NCBI GenBank assembly: GCA_900313435.1
Contig: OMRF01000066.1
Coordinates: forward strand, 1-10,055
DNA: 10,055 nt
Reading direction: 5' to 3'
Source: an uncultured Lachnospiraceae bacterium
Lineage (GTDB): Bacteria > Bacillota > Clostridia > Lachnospirales > Lachnospiraceae
Shown here: positions 7,349 to 10,055 of the stretch, one piece after another
Layout of the letters: each line of letters opens with the position of its first letter
Position numbering within the stretch: the stretch's first letter is position 1
The notes under the pieces: generated by a model
Seen by the model: only the letters and a program-made list of their open reading frames with translations
Database searches by the model: none
What the model was told of the DNA's origin: nothing
Made by a program: the position numbers and the translations under genes

Positions 7349-8775
7349 TCCTGAGTACCTCCTTCCTCTTCATATACTATCTTGTTCAGTGCGTTTATAT
7401 AGGCGCGGATACCGGAGCCTATAACATCAGTCGATATGCCGCGTCCCGAATAGATCTTTCCATCGGACATGAGCTTGACTATGGTCTCACCCATGGCCTC
7501 ATGCCCTTCGGCTATGGATTGGATCTCAAAATCATAGAGTTCAAAATGCCGCCCCGCTATGGCTTCAATCGCCTTGAAGGAAGCGTCTATGGGGCCGTCC
7601 CCGAGACAGATGCTTTCAAGGACGGTCCCTTTCTTTTCGATCGTCATGTGGCTTGATGCCTTGATCTCATTCCCGCTGTTTATGACATAGCTTATGAGAT
7701 TGTAGGTAGGAGGAACCTGAAGTGCAGCCGACGCAACTATTGCATCGAGTTCGCGGCTTGTGATCACTTCCTTGTTTTTCGCGATCTCAGTGAAGGCCTT
7801 GAATACAGAACTCTTGTCCTCCTCGGAAAGATCATAGCCAAGTCTCTCTACCGCCTTCATCACCGATGCCATATCCTCGTTCGCGGAAAGCTCCATTTTG
7901 TCCTTTTCATTGTCGGATTCCGAAATGTCACTCACGAGGCTTTCCGATCCGCTTCCCTCGGCTATCCATTTTATCTGCTCGATCACCCTTTTCAGAGAGG
8001 TTGTAACTACTCCTGTCTGAAGCATGAGCTTGTCACCCTTTTCGGAAAGGATGTCCGTGATCGAGGAAAGCGCTACCGTGTTCTGTGAAAAGGCTGCGGC
8101 CTTCAGTATTTCCGCGCCGGCTTCTATGGCTTTAAGAGCACAGGCTGTCGCAAGGTGAAGATCGTTGCTTAAGGCAACCCCAAGACGCACTCCTTCAAGA
8201 GACGGCACTTCTTTTTTCAGACCGGTAATGAATTCGAAAAACTCGTCAGGAAGCATATTTCCTGCCCTGTCGTATATGGTGACGATGCCGGCACCGGCGT
8301 CGATGGCCGTCTTTATCGCTTCACAGAGAAAAGCACTCTCCGCCCTGGTAGCGTCCTCCGCTACAAACTCAACATCTTCCGTAAGCTCCCTGGCCTTTGA
8401 AACCACTGCCTTTACAGTCTCAAGCATCTTGGGCTGCTTCTGATGGTATACATATTCCATCCTTGCAGGTGAAAGACCGGCAACGACCTGAAGCCTTGGA
8501 TGCTTTGCCTCCTTCATGGCAGCAAAGGTTATTTCGGCGCTTTCCTCCGTAAGTCCCACCGGCACTGCGAGGATACTGTTTTTCAGGGAGGATGCTATGG
8601 ACTTGATCCGAAGGCTGTCAGGCTTTACATCTTCTATGCCTGTAGCCTCGATCACGGAAAGGCCGAGACGATCTAGTAGCTTTGCGATCTCGATCCTCTG
8701 CCTGAAGGTATGGGGTAGGTTCTTCAGGCTGTCAAGCTCCTTCAAAGTCACATCACAGATCTCGATCTCTCTCAT
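7345..8775 (-). CDS. 2-isopropylmalate synthase-like protein with LeuA regulatory domain and degenerate active site
   Basis: A 476-residue protein with the architecture of 2-isopropylmalate/citramalate/homocitrate synthases: an HMGL-like TIM barrel (about 1-270), an acidic linker and helical region (about 275-350), and a LeuA-type allosteric domain (about 355-470). The allosteric domain shows GDGPIDASFKAIEAI (392-406) and GRGISTDVIGSGIRAYINAL (444-463). Family features kept in the barrel are IEIAKLLDRLGLSVIEA (28-44) and EDATR (140-144). The catalytic signatures are not kept. DTTLRDGEQ is DVTLKELDS (8-16), the metal-binding HxHND is ALSND (201-205), and the GxGERxGN loop is replaced by AAFSQNTV (227-234). 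It is therefore unlikely to condense acetyl-CoA with 2-oxoisovalerate by the normal mechanism. It may be a leucine-sensing partner or an enzyme of changed chemistry. It is the first gene after the leucine T-box. An AAGGAGG site (8783-8789) lies 7 bases before the ATG. I give no gene symbol because leuA would imply activity. Confidence 0.85.
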   Translation of the reverse strand: MREIEICDVTLKELDSLKNLPHTFRQRIEIAKLLDRLGLSVIEATGIEDVKPDSLRIKSIASSLKNSILAVPVGLTEESAEITFAAMKEAKHPRLQVVAGLSPARMEYVYHQKQPKMLETVKAVVSKARELTEDVEFVAEDATRAESAFLCEAIKTAIDAGAGIVTIYDRAGNMLPDEFFEFITGLKKEVPSLEGVRLGVALSNDLHLATACALKAIEAGAEILKAAAFSQNTVALSSITDILSEKGDKLMLQTGVVTTSLKRVIEQIKWIAEGSGSESLVSDISESDNEKDKMELSANEDMASVMKAVERLGYDLSEEDKSSVFKAFTEIAKNKEVITSRELDAIVASAALQVPPTYNLISYVINSGNEIKASSHMTIEKKGTVLESICLGDGPIDASFKAIEAIAGRHFELYDFEIQSIAEGHEAMGETIVKLMSDGKIYSGRGISTDVIGSGIRAYINALNKIVYEEEGGTQE

Positions 8776-8804
8776 TTCCGTTCCTCCTTCTTTTTAAAAA
8801 TAAT

Positions 8805-8839
8805 AAAAAAACTGCGTCTCTTTTTTTAAGAGACGCAGT
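8805..8839 (-). terminator. Intrinsic terminator of the T-box leader
   Basis: A perfect 12-bp hairpin, ACTGCGTCTCTT (8839-8828) with AAGAGACGCAGT (8822-8811), closed by a loop of five A and followed by six T on the minus strand (8810-8805). It lies 16 bases before the ribosome binding site of the first gene. It competes with the antiterminator and stops transcription when tRNA-Leu is charged. It may also stop read-through from the esterase gene, which shows no terminator of its own. Confidence 0.95.
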
Positions 8840-8870
8840 GTCTATAACTATACTGCGCGGTACCACTCTT
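8828..8870 (-). promoter_or_regulatory. T-box antiterminator
   Basis: AAGAG (8870-8866) pairs with CUCUU (8832-8828), and GCGCA (8858-8854) pairs with UGCGU (8837-8833, one G-U pair). Between the two short helices on the 5' side is the 7-base bulge UGGUACC (8865-8859), the tRNA acceptor-end binding site. The 3' arm is the same sequence used as the 5' arm of the terminator, so the two structures exclude each other. Confidence 0.9.
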
Positions 8871-8980
8871 ATTCGCGCTTCTTTGAAAAAAGCACGCTCT
8901 CATCTCCCCCTGTAACGGGAGGAACCCGTCTGCTTCTACTTAGGGACAACCGCATCATAAACCACTCCCTGTTCTTGCAG

Positions 8981-9079
8981 AGGCTCCAAGGCGAGTTCCC
9001 AATACCGCTTCCACTGCCTTTCAGCAACCGGCAGCTCTCTTCATTTGCACGGCAGAGGTACTACTCCTTTTCACAGCCT
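8981..9079 (-). promoter_or_regulatory. T-box Stem I with CUC (Leu) specifier codon
   Basis: The base of the stem is AGGCT (9079-9075) paired with AGCCT (8985-8981). An upper helix pairs GUACC with GGUAU, and the apical arm pairs CUGCC with GGCAG around GGUUGCUGAAA. The 3' side of the specifier loop reads GGGAACUCGCCUUGGAGC. Lined up with the well-studied glyQS leader (from memory, GAAAGGC then four bases then UUGAGC), the codon position is CUC at 8995-8993, four bases before UGGAGC. CUC is a leucine codon and fits the LeuA-type domain encoded by the first gene. Confidence 0.85.
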
Positions 9080-9120
9080 TTTCTATTTTATGATCCGTCA
9101 AGATACGGATAGCGCAAGGT

Positions 9121-9149
9121 AGAATAACACGGGAGAATGCGTTCGTCAA
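9121..9149 (-). promoter_or_regulatory. Sigma-A-type promoter of the leucine T-box operon
   Basis: -35 box TTGACG (9149-9144), a 17-base spacer and -10 box TATTCT (9126-9121). Transcription should begin near 9114, just before the leader's first hairpin. The -35 box contains the TGA stop (9148-9146) of the upstream esterase gene, so the promoter starts exactly at the end of that gene. Confidence 0.8.
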
Positions 9150-10055
9150 GTGTTTTCGGAAGGGGCGGCGTATTCCACCAACATGCCGGAAACATACTGA
9201 TAGTGATTACTCTTATATATTTTTGTTTTGTATGTCACGCCATGCCCATCAAGACGCTCCTTTAGGTGCTCTACACCTTCCAGCGTGGAATCATTATCGC
9301 CGTAGTATTCCCTATAGTCCCCGTCCTCGGAATCACCTGCCGTGATGAACAGTTCTCTGTCATAGGAATCGTTCCTGTCAAAGTACCCATATTCATTTTT
9401 ATACTCTTCATAATCGCTGACGCAGGTAAAATATGGCGTCCAGAAAGTCGGGCTTCCGATTATGTACTTCGCAAACGGCCTGTTTTCATATCGATCATAG
9501 TTGAACGCCGCAAAGTGTGTAAAAACGCCGCCCTGGGAATGACCGAACAGGGTAGATCCATCATGATCAAAACGATAGATCCCGCTCAGATAGGGCATCA
9601 TATTATCGGTAATAAAATCCAGAAACTCCTTCTTATGGTCGCAAAGAATGTTTCCGCGGATCTCATTATCCCATCCGTCCGTATCATAATCAAAACCGAT
9701 CGTGACCAGTATCTGCGGCTCTGCCTTTCCGTCAGCCATTGCCTCATAAAGGGCAGGCACATCAGTAAAGCGCCATACAGCGTCTGTCATGACAAGAGCA
9801 GGATAGGGTTTCTCAGCATCATAGGCCGGAGGGGTTGTAACATGTACAACAAAAACTGTGTCCAGTTCCTCATCATAAAAATGATATTCCCGGATATTCT
9901 CTTTGACAGCCTCAACCTTGTTATCGTCCATCTGCCAGTAAAAGCTGTCGGAACCGGATTTCGATCCGCTGTCATAATAATATTTTAAATATTCATTAAA
10001 AGCATCTTCCGCAATGGTTTCCGTCGCACCTGCGATCACGGCATCATAAAGGGCG
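9146..10055 (-). CDS. Esterase-family alpha/beta hydrolase (enterochelin esterase/esterase D-like), 5' end outside the window
   Basis: The frame is open from the right edge to the TGA at 9146-9148, giving 302 full codons. A GTG at 10039 could serve as a start but has no ribosome site in front of it, and the frame continues upstream as ALYDA. I therefore treat the gene as truncated by the window, with an unseen N-terminus that could hold a signal peptide. The nucleophile motif is GHSQGG, with the Ser codon at 9538-9536. The likely catalytic His is in KSNHYQY near the C-terminus, and the acid is probably an Asp in AGDSEDGD. The strand before the nucleophile region has PYPALVMTDAVW and ILVTIGFDYDTDG, as in the Esterase (PF00756) family, which hydrolyses ester bonds such as those of siderophores, feruloyl groups or thiol esters. 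The protein is rich in Asp, Tyr and Glu. The substrate is unknown. It precedes the leucine operon but has no visible tie to it beyond sharing a strand. Confidence 0.85.
   Translation of the reverse strand, partial: ALYDAVIAGATETIAEDAFNEYLKYYYDSGSKSGSDSFYWQMDDNKVEAVKENIREYHFYDEELDTVFVVHVTTPPAYDAEKPYPALVMTDAVWRFTDVPALYEAMADGKAEPQILVTIGFDYDTDGWDNEIRGNILCDHKKEFLDFITDNMMPYLSGIYRFDHDGSTLFGHSQGGVFTHFAAFNYDRYENRPFAKYIIGSPTFWTPYFTCVSDYEEYKNEYGYFDRNDSYDRELFITAGDSEDGDYREYYGDNDSTLEGVEHLKERLDGHGVTYKTKIYKSNHYQYVSGMLVEYAAPSENT

Larger units (their letters stand above)
8805..9114 (-). promoter_or_regulatory. T-box leader (leucine specific), transcription antitermination riboswitch
   Basis: A complete T-box leader upstream of the isopropylmalate synthase-like gene. 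In transcript order it has Stem I (9079 to 8981) with the GGAGUAGUACC, GAAGAGAG and GGUUGCUGAAA elements typical of T-boxes. A variable middle part follows, with a small hairpin ACGGG-UUCC-UCCCGU, then the antiterminator with the conserved GAGUGGUACCGCG sequence, then an intrinsic terminator. In the T-box mechanism an uncharged tRNA pairs its anticodon with the specifier codon and its CCA end with the UGGU of the bulge, which lets transcription continue. The specifier reads CUC (leucine), and UGGU fits a tRNA with discriminator A, as expected for tRNA-Leu. The four downstream genes should thus be turned on when charged tRNA-Leu is scarce. The 5' end is placed by the promoter and is approximate. 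Confidence 0.95.

Noticed and set aside
9266..9988. Plus-strand open frame of 240 codons opposite the esterase gene
   Set aside because: It mirrors the esterase frame, has no recognisable domain or ribosome site, and the minus-strand frame carries clear GHSQGG hydrolase features.
10037..10039. GTG as the true start of the esterase gene
   Set aside because: No Shine-Dalgarno precedes it and the frame stays open to the right edge, so the gene most likely begins outside the window.

Overview
The window looks like the chromosome of an anaerobic Gram-positive of the class Clostridia, most likely a Lachnospiraceae-type gut or rumen bacterium. The signs are a T-box leader, strong AAGGAGG ribosome binding sites, a NifJ-type 2-oxoacid:ferredoxin oxidoreductase, a Firmicutes-type MATE transporter and a moderate GC content. 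The genus cannot be fixed from the sequence. Every gene I can support lies on the minus strand, so in transcription order the window reads from right to left.

Right edge (9146-10055): the C-terminal part of an Esterase-family alpha/beta hydrolase whose beginning lies outside the window. Its stop codon falls inside the -35 box of the next promoter. Middle right (8776-9149): a sigma-A-type promoter (TTGACG, 17 bases, TATTCT) and a complete T-box leader. The leader has Stem I with a CUC (leucine) specifier, the UGGUACC antiterminator bulge and a perfect 12-bp terminator hairpin with a U run. Then follow four tightly packed genes: a protein related to 2-isopropylmalate synthase with a LeuA regulatory domain (7345-8775); an 825-residue fusion of a sugar-phosphate isomerase/epimerase-type TIM barrel with an acyl-CoA synthetase (4871-7348); a NifJ-type pyruvate (2-oxoacid):ferredoxin oxidoreductase (1332-4868); and a MATE exporter cut by the left edge (1-1316). 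Junctions are a 4-base overlap, a 2-base gap and a 15-base gap, so the four look like one leucine-controlled operon.

The most interesting point is the combination. The first gene is leucine-regulated and keeps the leucine-sensing domain fold, but its catalytic domain has lost the signature residues of isopropylmalate synthase (RDGEQ, HxHND and the GxGERxGN loop). It is followed by an acyl-CoA ligase and a ferredoxin-dependent 2-oxoacid oxidoreductase. These are the two activities needed to turn a branched short-chain acid such as isovalerate into the leucine precursor 2-oxoisocaproate by reductive carboxylation, a route known physiologically in rumen anaerobes. I propose, as inference only, that this operon is a leucine-starvation salvage system of that kind. 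A simpler alternative is that it supplies acetyl-CoA under amino acid limitation.

I see no tRNA or rRNA gene, insertion sequence, CRISPR array or long repeat. The only stretch without a gene longer than 300 bases is 8776-9145, which is filled by the T-box leader and its promoter.
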